Shown one piece after another: positions 31,810-39,369 of a stretch of DNA of 39,369 bases. Source of the stretch: an uncultured Erysipelotrichaceae bacterium (lineage in GTDB: Bacteria; Bacillota_I; Bacilli_A; RFN20; CAG-826); contig CADBUI010000010.1 in the NCBI GenBank assembly GCA_902797855.1, positions 1 through 39,369 on the forward strand, in the 5' to 3' direction. The notes below the pieces were generated by a model, which was given only the letters and a program-made list of their open reading frames with translations, did no database searches and was not told the DNA's origin. The number at the start of each line of letters is the position of its first letter. The stretch's first letter is position 1. The position numbers and the translations under genes were made by a program.

Positions 31810-33495
31810 ATGAACGATAAAGTCCGCATTGTTTGTCTTGGTGGACAAGACGAATTTAACAAAAAGATGACGCTTGTTGAAATAAACGACGACATTTTTG
31901 TGCTTGAATGCGGTGAAAAATCTCCTGGTATTACTCGTCCTGGAATTGACTATGTTATCGCTAACTTTAACTATTTAATTGAACACAAATCTCAAGTTAA
32001 AGGATATTTACTCACCCATGGATTTGACGCTAATATCGGTGGACTTCCTTATGTCTATCAAAAAGTGCCTGCACCAGTATATTGTTCTGATGTAACTCGT
32101 GCGGTTTTAGAAAGCTTCTGTGAACATAACCACATCGCTATTAATTTTGACTATCATATGATCCACGCGACTGAAGAAGTTGTGATTAGTGGTCATAGGG
32201 TGAATTTCTTCTCAGTTTGTTCATCAATGTCTCATTCTAGTGGGGTTAGTTTACATACTTCTATGGGAAACGTGATTCTTTTAGAATCATTTGTTATTGA
32301 TAATAACGCTGATGAAGACTTCCTTCATGATGGCAAAACCTTAGGTAAACTTTCTGAAGAGCCAACATTAGTCTTATTAACCGAATCAAGATATTCAACA
32401 AATTTAGGATACACAAATCCAAAATATAAACTCATTCCTCTTATTGAAAATGCTTTTAAAGAAGCACAAGGAAGAATCTTTATCGCTCTTGGTGTACCTG
32501 ATTTATATAACATCACTAAGATCATGCAATACGCCTTTAAAAAAGGTCGTAAAATTATCCCTTATGATAATGAATCAATGGAGGTATACGAGCGATTTGC
32601 TCATCTACATGCATCATACAAAAATATTCCGACTAATTCGGTACTTTCTTTAGATGAAATCAATCGTGTTTCTTCCAAAGATGCTCTTATTTTAGTCATT
32701 GGTTGGGGTGCAAAACTCTATCATAAAATTGCATTACTTGCTAGTGGAGAAAATCCAGATAAAAGATTCGCTCTTAATGAGACTGATACCTTCGTTGTTG
32801 GACTCACTCAAACTAATGAAACTGAAATCGATGCAGGGGAGGCAATTAACGAACTTTATCGCGCTAATGTGAAGGTGGCAACTTTCAATAAAAAAGAGTT
32901 CCTTAGAATGCACGCTAGTGAAGAAGATTTAAAGACAATTATTGCGCTACTTAGACCAAAATATTATATCCCTGTTTATGGAGCGCTTAGAGAGCTTTAT
33001 TCAAATGCTAAAGTAGCACTTTCGATGGGTACTGGACTAAATTATACAAATATATTTGTAATTGATAACGGAGACGCTGTTAGTTTCGATGAAGGAAAAG
33101 CTAAATTAATTCCTCACGCTGTCCTTTCTGGAGACGTTTATGTTGATGGAAAAGGTATTGGAGACGTCTCTCATGAAGTCATTGAAGAAAGACAACGCTT
33201 TAGTGATGATGGAGTGATCATTTTAGCGATCACATTAAGAGAAAGTGACCGCAGCATCGTTGCTGGTCCAGATATTCAAATGAGAGGATTTGTCTATTTA
33301 AAAGATTCTGAACAAATCTCCAAGGAAGTTAATAAAGCTTTAAACATTGTTGTTGAACAAGCTTTGAAAGATAGAACTCGTATTTTAGATGAGAAAATTA
33401 TCGCAAATAATATTCACGAAACTATCTTTAGATTAGTGAGAAGATTATCAGGAAAATCCCCATCAATCATTCCTTTTGTGAAAGTCCTTAAATAA
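31810..33495 (+). CDS. rnjB: RNase J2-like protein with degenerate metal site
   Basis: A 561-aa metallo-beta-lactamase/beta-CASP protein of RNase J length and order: MBL, beta-CASP (about 220-360), MBL return and C-terminal domain (VLSGDVYVDGKGIGDV, then VIILAITL). The metal motif HxHxDH is replaced by HGFDAN (70-75), the region around His142 reads SSMSHSSG, the TGDFKFD equivalent is LLESFVID, and PVHGEYRHL is PVYGALREL (Tyr390). Only His70 and His368 seem kept, so nuclease activity is doubtful. B. subtilis RNase J2 is also degenerate (HGHDEN as I recall) and lies between pnp and spoIIIE, the same order as here. It likely acts as the non-catalytic partner of an RNase J1 encoded elsewhere. Confidence 0.85.
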   Translation: MNDKVRIVCLGGQDEFNKKMTLVEINDDIFVLECGEKSPGITRPGIDYVIANFNYLIEHKSQVKGYLLTHGFDANIGGLPYVYQKVPAPVYCSDVTRAVLESFCEHNHIAINFDYHMIHATEEVVISGHRVNFFSVCSSMSHSSGVSLHTSMGNVILLESFVIDNNADEDFLHDGKTLGKLSEEPTLVLLTESRYSTNLGYTNPKYKLIPLIENAFKEAQGRIFIALGVPDLYNITKIMQYAFKKGRKIIPYDNESMEVYERFAHLHASYKNIPTNSVLSLDEINRVSSKDALILVIGWGAKLYHKIALLASGENPDKRFALNETDTFVVGLTQTNETEIDAGEAINELYRANVKVATFNKKEFLRMHASEEDLKTIIALLRPKYYIPVYGALRELYSNAKVALSMGTGLNYTNIFVIDNGDAVSFDEGKAKLIPHAVLSGDVYVDGKGIGDVSHEVIEERQRFSDDGVIILAITLRESDRSIVAGPDIQMRGFVYLKDSEQISKEVNKALNIVVEQALKDRTRILDEKIIANNIHETIFRLVRRLSGKSPSIIPFVKVLK

Positions 33496-33511
33496 TCTCC
33501 AAAAGATGAAT

Positions 33512-33537
33512 AAAGCGCATTAAATTGCGCTTTTTTT
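33512..33537 (+). terminator. Terminator after rnjB
   Basis: An 8-bp stem AAAGCGCA / TGCGCTTT (33512-33519 and 33526-33533) with loop TTAAAT, continuing into a T run to 33537. Confidence 0.9.
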
Positions 33538-33568
33538 ATTTTTTATTTCGTATTTGCCCTCGCACGTG

Positions 33569-33574
33569 TATAAT
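33569..33574 (+). promoter_or_regulatory. -10 box of ftsK, leaderless
   Basis: A perfect TATAAT ends 7 nt before ATG 33582. There is no Shine-Dalgarno sequence and no good -35 at normal spacing. A transcript start at or beside the ATG is expected. Confidence 0.55.
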
Positions 33575-33581
33575 TATTACG

Positions 33582-36326
33582 ATGGAAATGCCAAAACTTA
33601 AAATTAGTAAAGACCAAGTTGGTTTTGTTAAAGGATTATCAATTTGTTTATTAGCCCTTTTAATTATGTTATCAGGAAATGTTCCTGGACTTAGTTGGAT
33701 TGCGACTGGAATTTTAGCTTCTTTTGGCTTTATTGGTTTCTGGATTTTAGTGCCTGCAATTATCTTAGTAGGTATCTATGTCATGATTTATAAAAAAATC
33801 GCCAAGAAAGGAATTGGTATTTCTTTGATCGGTTTATTCATCATCGTGGCGTTTTTAGGAATTATGTCCACGAACTTTTTACTCACAAATATAAGCACAC
33901 TTGAAACTGGTGGAATGGTTCCTCATTCAACTTATTTAAAAGCTGAGACACCTTTCTTCTTAAATTTACAAACTGAAACACTTACTGATGGAACAGTCAT
34001 TAAACATTATCTAGAGATTGATTCAGCAATTCATTATTTCCAACAAGTTAGTGCGACTAATAGCGTAGTTGAAAACTTCCATTCAAATGGCGGATATATA
34101 ATCACTAATAGTGCTTTAGGTGGAGGATTCCTTGGATTTTTCTTTGCTGGAATGGCTAATAGCGCCTTTACCCCAAATGGCACAACTGCCTTATGCATCA
34201 TCATGATGGTTGTTGGTACATTCCTTGTCTTTAATATCCAAGTTAGAAAAATCTATCGACTTATTGTTCGTAAGATTAAAGGAAATAAATCTAGCGAAGA
34301 ATATCAAGATGCCTCTTCTCATGAAATTAAGGAAGAAAATCACGAAGTGATTCCATCCTATCAAGATAATTTATATCAAAGTGAAGAAACTATTAATATG
34401 GCTTCTAGTGAAGAAAATCTTTCTTTAGAAGAAAGTAATGTTAGAAGTGCTGAAGAAGTAGCAGAAATGAATTCGTTCAATGAATCTCATACGCTTAGAA
34501 AAGCTCATTTTTCAACAGAAATGGATGCTTCTAATCCAATTGTCCAAGAAAATAGATACAACAATTCTCTTAGACCTGCTAGTGCAGCCTTTGGAGCAAA
34601 TAATGATTTAAATACATATCATATTGAAGAAACTCCAAAACAAGATGAACGCATTATCTTACCTGATAAAGAAGTATTTGAGCCTACTAGTGAACCATTC
34701 GTAGAAGAAGAAGCTATCGCTACTGAAGCAATAAGTAAACCTGAAGTAAGTAACGAAATAAGCGCAACACCAGTAGATGATCCACTTATTCAAAAGAAAG
34801 CTAAACCTCTTTTACCATATTTCCTTCCAAGTTTAGATAATCTTGAACTTAGAGAAAAAGCCGAGGATGCTGAAGCTAATACTCAAAGCTGCAACGAAAG
34901 AGTCAATCAAATGAATAACATCCTTCAATCTCTTAATTTAGGTGCTCAAGTTACTGGCTATACCGTTGGTCCTAGCGTAACTAGATATGACTTACTTATG
35001 AATTCGGATAAATCCATTACCACAATGGAAAGATTTATTACTGACTTTTCAATTAGACTTGGTGGTATTCCAATTAGATTTGAAAAAGTTGTCAGTGGAA
35101 AATCAACATCTGGTTTAGAAATGGAAAACTCTGTCCGTACAATTGTCGGACTTCGTGAATGTCTTGAAAAGATGCCACCAGTAAGTGAAAAAACAAGAAC
35201 ACTTATTCCATTTGGTAAAAATATTACTGGTGAAGTTATCTATGCTGATTTAACTAAATTCCCACATATGTTAGTGGCAGGTACCACTGGAAGTGGTAAA
35301 TCAGTTTTCATTCACTCTCTTATAATCACTTTACTTATGAGGAATCGCCCAGAGGAACTTAAGCTCGTCTTAATTGATCCAAAGAAAGTTGAAATGGCTC
35401 GTTATAAAGACCTTCCTCATTTACTATGTCCAAATATCTCTGAAGCTAAAGAAGCTAATGTTGCCTTTAGAAAACTTGTTGATGAAATGGAATTTAGATA
35501 TGAATTGCTCGCTAAAGAGGGAGTAAGCGATATCAAAGACTATAACGAAATCATGAAAGAAAAAGGTCTTGAAAGACTTCCATATATCGTCTGTATTGTT
35601 GATGAATACGCTGATTTAAGCGAACAATGCAAAGAAATCCGTGAACCAATTCATAGAATTGCTCAAAAAGCACGTGCGGCTGGCATCCATTTAGTGCTCG
35701 CAACTCAAAGACCATCAGTTGATGTTATCGATGGTGTTTTAAAAGCTAATATCTCAACTAGAGTTGCTTTAATGGTTGGTAGCTACACTGATTCAACTGT
35801 TATCCTTGGAGAAGGTGGAGCAGAAAAATTATTACCAAATGGTGATATGATCGTCGATTCACCTGTTATTTCTCGTGGACTTAAGCCACGTGTTCAAGGC
35901 GCATATTGTTCTTCAAGCGAAATCATTAAAGTCATCCGCGCTATTAAAGAACAAATGGGTCCAATGTATGATCCAAAATTCCTTGATCTAAAAGATCAGG
36001 AACAAGAAAAAGCCGCTGAAGAAGCGCTTGCTCAACCAACCAAAGTCGATAAAGATATGGCTGAAGAACAACTTTATGAAATTGTTAAAGAAGACATCAT
36101 GCATAAAGAATTCTGCTCAATTAGCTATATTCAACGTAGTTATGGAGTTGGTTTCCCTAAAGCAGGAAGACTTTTTGGTAGACTCCAAAAAGAAGGCTAT
36201 GTTGAACTTAGTGGAGATGCAAAAGGCTGTAAAGTTATTAAGCGCGCAGTTGAAGAAAGTTCAAGCGACAATCTAGGTAGTGTAGAACAATCCACTCTCG
36301 TCATGAGTGATGATAACGAACAATAA
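33582..36326 (+). CDS. ftsK: DNA translocase FtsK/SpoIIIE
   Basis: A 914-aa protein. The N-terminal 160 residues hold membrane segments (about four), then an unusual extracytoplasmic stretch and a long acidic linker (about 220-400). The motor follows: alpha domain NNILQSLNLGAQVTGYTVGPSVTRYDL, Walker A GTTGSGKS (about 567-574), DPKKVEMARYKDLPHLLCP, Walker B YIVCIVDEYADL and LVLATQRPSVDVIDG. The C-terminal winged-helix gamma domain (about 825-890, FCSISYIQRSYGVGFPKAGRLFGRL) reads KOPS/SRS-like sequences. It moves chromosomes out of the closing septum. ATG 33582 is favoured over 33525 because 33525 lies inside the rnjB terminator. ATG 33588 is a close alternative. Confidence 0.93.
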   Translation: MEMPKLKISKDQVGFVKGLSICLLALLIMLSGNVPGLSWIATGILASFGFIGFWILVPAIILVGIYVMIYKKIAKKGIGISLIGLFIIVAFLGIMSTNFLLTNISTLETGGMVPHSTYLKAETPFFLNLQTETLTDGTVIKHYLEIDSAIHYFQQVSATNSVVENFHSNGGYIITNSALGGGFLGFFFAGMANSAFTPNGTTALCIIMMVVGTFLVFNIQVRKIYRLIVRKIKGNKSSEEYQDASSHEIKEENHEVIPSYQDNLYQSEETINMASSEENLSLEESNVRSAEEVAEMNSFNESHTLRKAHFSTEMDASNPIVQENRYNNSLRPASAAFGANNDLNTYHIEETPKQDERIILPDKEVFEPTSEPFVEEEAIATEAISKPEVSNEISATPVDDPLIQKKAKPLLPYFLPSLDNLELREKAEDAEANTQSCNERVNQMNNILQSLNLGAQVTGYTVGPSVTRYDLLMNSDKSITTMERFITDFSIRLGGIPIRFEKVVSGKSTSGLEMENSVRTIVGLRECLEKMPPVSEKTRTLIPFGKNITGEVIYADLTKFPHMLVAGTTGSGKSVFIHSLIITLLMRNRPEELKLVLIDPKKVEMARYKDLPHLLCPNISEAKEANVAFRKLVDEMEFRYELLAKEGVSDIKDYNEIMKEKGLERLPYIVCIVDEYADLSEQCKEIREPIHRIAQKARAAGIHLVLATQRPSVDVIDGVLKANISTRVALMVGSYTDSTVILGEGGAEKLLPNGDMIVDSPVISRGLKPRVQGAYCSSSEIIKVIRAIKEQMGPMYDPKFLDLKDQEQEKAAEEALAQPTKVDKDMAEEQLYEIVKEDIMHKEFCSISYIQRSYGVGFPKAGRLFGRLQKEGYVELSGDAKGCKVIKRAVEESSSDNLGSVEQSTLVMSDDNEQ

Positions 36327-36355
36327 ATAAATAATTAATTACAAGTATTTTTTAA

Positions 36356-38473
36356 ATGGAAAACAAAGTTTTAAAAGTTGAATTAATTTCGTGGAGAGAA
36401 ATGCACGTTACACTACAGTGTAACGCTTCTTTGACTTATTTCCATTTTGAACTCCTTAAAGATGGTGATAAACCAATGGGAGTGCGTCTATTTGATGTTC
36501 ATCCAATATCTAATGGATATTTATTAAAATATCGAATCGACGACTTCTTTGAACTCGGTCACGATTATCTACTTGTCTCTAGAGACTTTAATGTCGCTCA
36601 TCTAGATGTATCAAAAGCGGTGGACTTTGATGGATTTGATGAAGGATTTACTTATACAGGGAAAGATTTAGGTGCGACATATTTTTATGACCGTACAGAT
36701 TTTGCGTTATGGGCTCCTTTAGCAAATGACGTCTACTTAAAATATTTTGAAAATGGTGAACGCAAACTAGTTAAAATGCGCCGCAGCGATAAAGGAGTGT
36801 ATCGATATTCTCTTGAAGGAGATAGAGATGGAACACTTTATTCATATATCGTCTATTTAAATGGAGCAAACTTTGAAGTTATTGATCCATACGCTAAAAG
36901 CGCGAATACTAACTGTAAGTTAGGCGCGGTTATTAATCTAAACAAAATCTGGGTCGATTCCTTTATGGATTTCCTCCCACCTTTAAGAAATTATGTTGAT
37001 GCAACTATTTATGAACTAAATGTTCGTGATTTCACAATCCATCCAAATTCAAACATCGAACATAAAGGTAAATTTAAAGGCCTTGTAGAACCAGAAAGAG
37101 TAACGAGAGGAAATAATCCAGCGGGTATTGATTACATCGAGAAATTAGGTGTTAGTCATGTCCAGCTTCTTCCAGTTCAAAAAATCGCGACAATTGATGA
37201 AGAAAATCCAGATAAAACATATAACTGGGGATATGATCCTTATCATTATTTTGTCCTTGAAGGAAGTTATTCCACTAATCCAGAAGATCCATATTCCCGT
37301 ATTTTCGAATTCAAGAAACTCGTTCGTGAATTCCATAAAAGAGGAATTAGAGTTAATCTCGACGTGGTTTACAACCACGTTTATAAGGTTGAAACCTCAA
37401 TTTTAAATAAAATTACCCCATATTATTTCTTTAGACACGATAAAGATTATAAGTTTTCTAATCATTCATATTGCGGCAACGATATCGCAAGTGAGCGACC
37501 AATGGCAAGAAAACTCATCATCGATTCACTCATGTTTATATTAAAAACCTATGGGGTGGATGGTTTTAGATTTGATTTAATGGGTTTACTTGATGCGACA
37601 ACAATGAATGAAATCGCTAGAGTTACTAAAGAATATAAAAAAGAGATCATGCTTTATGGTGAAGGGTGGCACATGATGGATGTCGCTAGTGATGGCTCAA
37701 AGATGGCAAATATGGATAATGCTGATATTCTTCCTGATTATGCCTTCTTTAATGATAGATACCGCAATATCGCTCGTGGTAGTGGAGGAAATGCTAAACT
37801 TGACGATAATGGTTATCTGCTTATGAATAATGACCATTTTGAAGACTTTAAATATATCTATCAAGGGTCTACTGTTTCATATACTTTACCAATGCTGTTT
37901 AATTCACTTAATCAATCACTCAACTATGTTGAATGTCATGATAACGCGACACTATATGACGCGATTGAACATTCAACAAAAGATGACGAAAAAGAGATAC
38001 TTCAAAGAATAAAACTAATTAATAAATCACTAATTTTATCCTTTGGAATACCTTTTATTCACGCTGGACAAGAAATCGGTTTATCTAAAAGAGGTGAACA
38101 TAACACCTACAATATGGGAGATAAGTATAATTGGTTTAATTATGATGTTTTAGATGAAAGATATGAACTTTCACTTTCTTTTGCAAACTATATCAAGCAA
38201 AGAAAAGATATCCCATATTTTAAAATCACTTCTCCTAGTGAACTCGATTCACTTATTAGTTATAAACAAGTTGATGATTCAATGTTTATCTATTTAAGTG
38301 GTGAACATTATAAAGATTCATTCATTATTGCGATTAATCCAAGTAAAAACACCATTTATTACGATTTTAATGTTGAAGTCGAGCAATTTATCAAAAAAGA
38401 TAAAACTTCTCAAAAAATATACACAAAAAACGCGATGATATTCCCAGTATCATGTAAGACATTTAAATATTAG
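36356..38473 (+). CDS. pulA: Type I pullulanase (GH13)
   Basis: A 705-aa cytoplasmic enzyme cutting alpha-1,6 bonds of pullulan, glycogen or branched limit dextrins. There is an N-terminal beta domain, then a CBM48-like domain (about 105-180, FALWAPLANDVYLKYF), then the GH13 barrel with the type I motif YNWGYDPYHY (about 287-296), VNLDVVYNHV, the nucleophile in DGFRFDLMG (Asp about 406), the acid in YGEGWHM (Glu about 436) and VECHDNATLYD. There is no signal peptide, so it acts inside. No Shine-Dalgarno sequence is seen before ATG 36356 and no terminator separates it from ftsK. It is 8 nt ahead of plsC. Role: use of stored glycogen or imported maltodextrins. Confidence 0.94.
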   Translation: MENKVLKVELISWREMHVTLQCNASLTYFHFELLKDGDKPMGVRLFDVHPISNGYLLKYRIDDFFELGHDYLLVSRDFNVAHLDVSKAVDFDGFDEGFTYTGKDLGATYFYDRTDFALWAPLANDVYLKYFENGERKLVKMRRSDKGVYRYSLEGDRDGTLYSYIVYLNGANFEVIDPYAKSANTNCKLGAVINLNKIWVDSFMDFLPPLRNYVDATIYELNVRDFTIHPNSNIEHKGKFKGLVEPERVTRGNNPAGIDYIEKLGVSHVQLLPVQKIATIDEENPDKTYNWGYDPYHYFVLEGSYSTNPEDPYSRIFEFKKLVREFHKRGIRVNLDVVYNHVYKVETSILNKITPYYFFRHDKDYKFSNHSYCGNDIASERPMARKLIIDSLMFILKTYGVDGFRFDLMGLLDATTMNEIARVTKEYKKEIMLYGEGWHMMDVASDGSKMANMDNADILPDYAFFNDRYRNIARGSGGNAKLDDNGYLLMNNDHFEDFKYIYQGSTVSYTLPMLFNSLNQSLNYVECHDNATLYDAIEHSTKDDEKEILQRIKLINKSLILSFGIPFIHAGQEIGLSKRGEHNTYNMGDKYNWFNYDVLDERYELSLSFANYIKQRKDIPYFKITSPSELDSLISYKQVDDSMFIYLSGEHYKDSFIIAINPSKNTIYYDFNVEVEQFIKKDKTSQKIYTKNAMIFPVSCKTFKY

Positions 38474-38481
38474 AGGTTAGT

Positions 38482-39306
38482 ATGTCAAAGATTCGTAAAT
38501 TCTTCCAATATCTATATTTATTGATTATTTTCGCTCCTGTGATTATTTATAATCACATCTTTTACATAAGCAGATACGCAAAACATCCTGAAAAATATCC
38601 TCTTAGTGTTAGATACGCTAGACTTAGAAAAGAAATTAGAATTTTATTTAAACTTTGGAAGATTTCCTATCACACTATAGGCTGGAATAATTACGCTGAT
38701 AGCAATAAGAAATGTATCTTCTTATCAAATCATATGTCTGATATTGATCCGCTTTTACTTATCGCCATGAGTGAAAAGCCAGTTACATTTGTCGCTAAGA
38801 TTGAAATTAAGAAATATCCATTTATTGGTAAATGCTTAAAATCCATCAACGGAATATTTATTGATAGACACAATATCATGAACCAAATTGATACAATTAG
38901 AGAGATTGTTAGCAAAGCTAAAGATGAAAATATGCCAAATATTGCCATTTTTATTGAAGGTACTAGAAATAAGAATCCAGAAGGAAATGTTCTTGAATAT
39001 AAAGCAGGCACAGTTAAAACCGCATATATGTCAGGAGTGGACATTATCCCTGTCTCACTATATAGCACCTTCAGAGTTCTTAATTTAAAGAATTATCTTC
39101 ATAGATATCCGGTTTATTATCATTTTGATCAAAGAATATCTAAAGAAGAATATAAAGCTATCAATAATATCGAACTCGCGAATAGACTTGAAAATAATGC
39201 GAATAATATTATCAATAATAAGTTACGCGCGCTAGATAAAGAATTTATTAGTAAATCCAAAATTTCTAATCGCATTAAAAAATTAGAAATTAAAGTTGAT
39301 CGTTAA
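38482..39306 (+). CDS. plsC: 1-acyl-sn-glycerol-3-phosphate acyltransferase PlsC
   Basis: A 274-aa enzyme making phosphatidic acid from lysophosphatidic acid. An N-terminal membrane helix (about 8-30) is followed by SNHMSDIDPLLL, which carries the NHxxxxD catalytic pair. FVAKIEIKKYPFIGKCLKSINGIFIDR, IFIEGTRN (EGTR motif) and IIPVSLYSTFRV complete the four acyltransferase blocks. A basic C-terminal tail of about 60 residues is longer than in minimal PlsC. AGAGGT lies before ATG 38482. It is transcribed with pulA, an unexpected pairing of lipid and glycogen functions. Confidence 0.94.
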   Translation: MSKIRKFFQYLYLLIIFAPVIIYNHIFYISRYAKHPEKYPLSVRYARLRKEIRILFKLWKISYHTIGWNNYADSNKKCIFLSNHMSDIDPLLLIAMSEKPVTFVAKIEIKKYPFIGKCLKSINGIFIDRHNIMNQIDTIREIVSKAKDENMPNIAIFIEGTRNKNPEGNVLEYKAGTVKTAYMSGVDIIPVSLYSTFRVLNLKNYLHRYPVYYHFDQRISKEEYKAINNIELANRLENNANNIINNKLRALDKEFISKSKISNRIKKLEIKVDR

Positions 39307-39317
39307 TATCTAAAAAT

Positions 39318-39348
39318 AACGTTTATGTAAGTAATGTAAACGTTTTCA
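39318..39348. promoter_or_regulatory. cre-like site and inverted repeat at the right end
   Basis: ATGTAAACGTTTTCA (39334-39348) fits the CcpA cre consensus at every fixed position. AACGTTTA and TAAACGTT (39318-39325 and 39337-39344) form a perfect 8-bp inverted repeat around an 11-bp centre. The site probably controls the next gene outside the window. The hairpin followed by TTCATAATTTTC could also weakly terminate plsC. Confidence 0.55.
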
Positions 39349-39369
39349 TAATTTTCATAATTCACTTAT

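Noticed and set aside
33525-33581. Upstream start for ftsK at 33525
   Set aside because: That codon lies in the rnjB terminator hairpin and upstream of the TATAAT box; ATG 33582 fits the promoter.
1-39369. Mycoplasma genetic code (TGA as Trp)
   Set aside because: Genes end in TGA, including ATGA overlaps of GT2/phosphoesterase and truB/ribF, and conserved Trp positions use TGG.
1-39369. CRISPR arrays, tRNA or rRNA genes, insertion sequences
   Set aside because: No regular spacer-repeat pattern, no tRNA cloverleaf or rRNA core sequence and no transposase frame were found by eye; the only tandem repeats are the 48-bp coding units at 5418 and the short repeats at 2067.

Overview
The window is a low-GC chromosomal segment from an uncultured-type Bacillota close to the Mollicutes / Erysipelotrichia side of Bacilli. 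This is inferred from AT-rich codon use, a small InfB, a NusA with a long acidic tail, and a B. subtilis-like order of housekeeping genes (rimP-nusA-ylxR-infB-rbfA, truB-ribF-rpsO-pnp, then rnjB and ftsK/spoIIIE). TGA is a stop: several genes end in TGA, including two ATGA overlaps, and the tryptophans are TGG. The organism therefore uses the standard bacterial code, not the Mycoplasma code. No tRNA, rRNA, IS element or CRISPR array was seen.

Region by region. 1-3116 is an accessory patch: the 3' end of a KilA-N-type phage protein, an XRE helix-turn-helix fused to a Vat/CatB-like acetyltransferase, a WapI-like orphan immunity protein, a 365-bp gap with operator-like dyads and 21-bp direct repeats, and a lipoprotein of unknown function. 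3117-5744 holds single-gene units: a ZIP metal transporter, a small membrane protein, msrA, a histone-H1-like Hc1 protein and a protein made of six 16-residue YCG repeats. 5779-8817 is a HAD phosphatase / MFS transporter / glycerophosphodiesterase operon. It is followed by a 1033-aa MacB-like ABC transporter, a GT2 glycosyltransferase / metallophosphoesterase / membrane protein operon, a GPH-type sugar symporter with a cre site, and two small membrane proteins.

18418-23134 is the transcription/translation operon rimP-nusA-ylxR-infB-rbfA. Its leader carries a terminator that can compete with an upstream antiterminator-like hairpin. A TtcA-like thiolase gene with an extra C-terminal domain faces it. 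TtcA and truB diverge from one palindromic -10 box. truB-ribF-rpsO-pnp then runs into a GlpA-like / FAD-NAD oxidoreductase / DUF1667 triad, an RNase J2-like protein with a degenerate active site, an FtsK/SpoIIIE DNA translocase, a type I pullulanase and PlsC. The last bases contain a second cre-like site that probably belongs to the next gene.

A biochemical thread is visible but inferred. Glycerophosphodiesterase makes glycerol-3-phosphate, the GlpA-like triad could oxidise it and PlsC uses its acylated form. The symporter, the pullulanase and the cre sites suggest carbohydrate-based growth under CcpA control. Many first-in-transcript genes (msrA, repeat protein, HAD, GT2, ttcA, ftsK) start 6-12 nt after a -10 box and have no Shine-Dalgarno sequence, while genes inside operons and some other promoters have good ones. 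Leaderless translation therefore looks common here.
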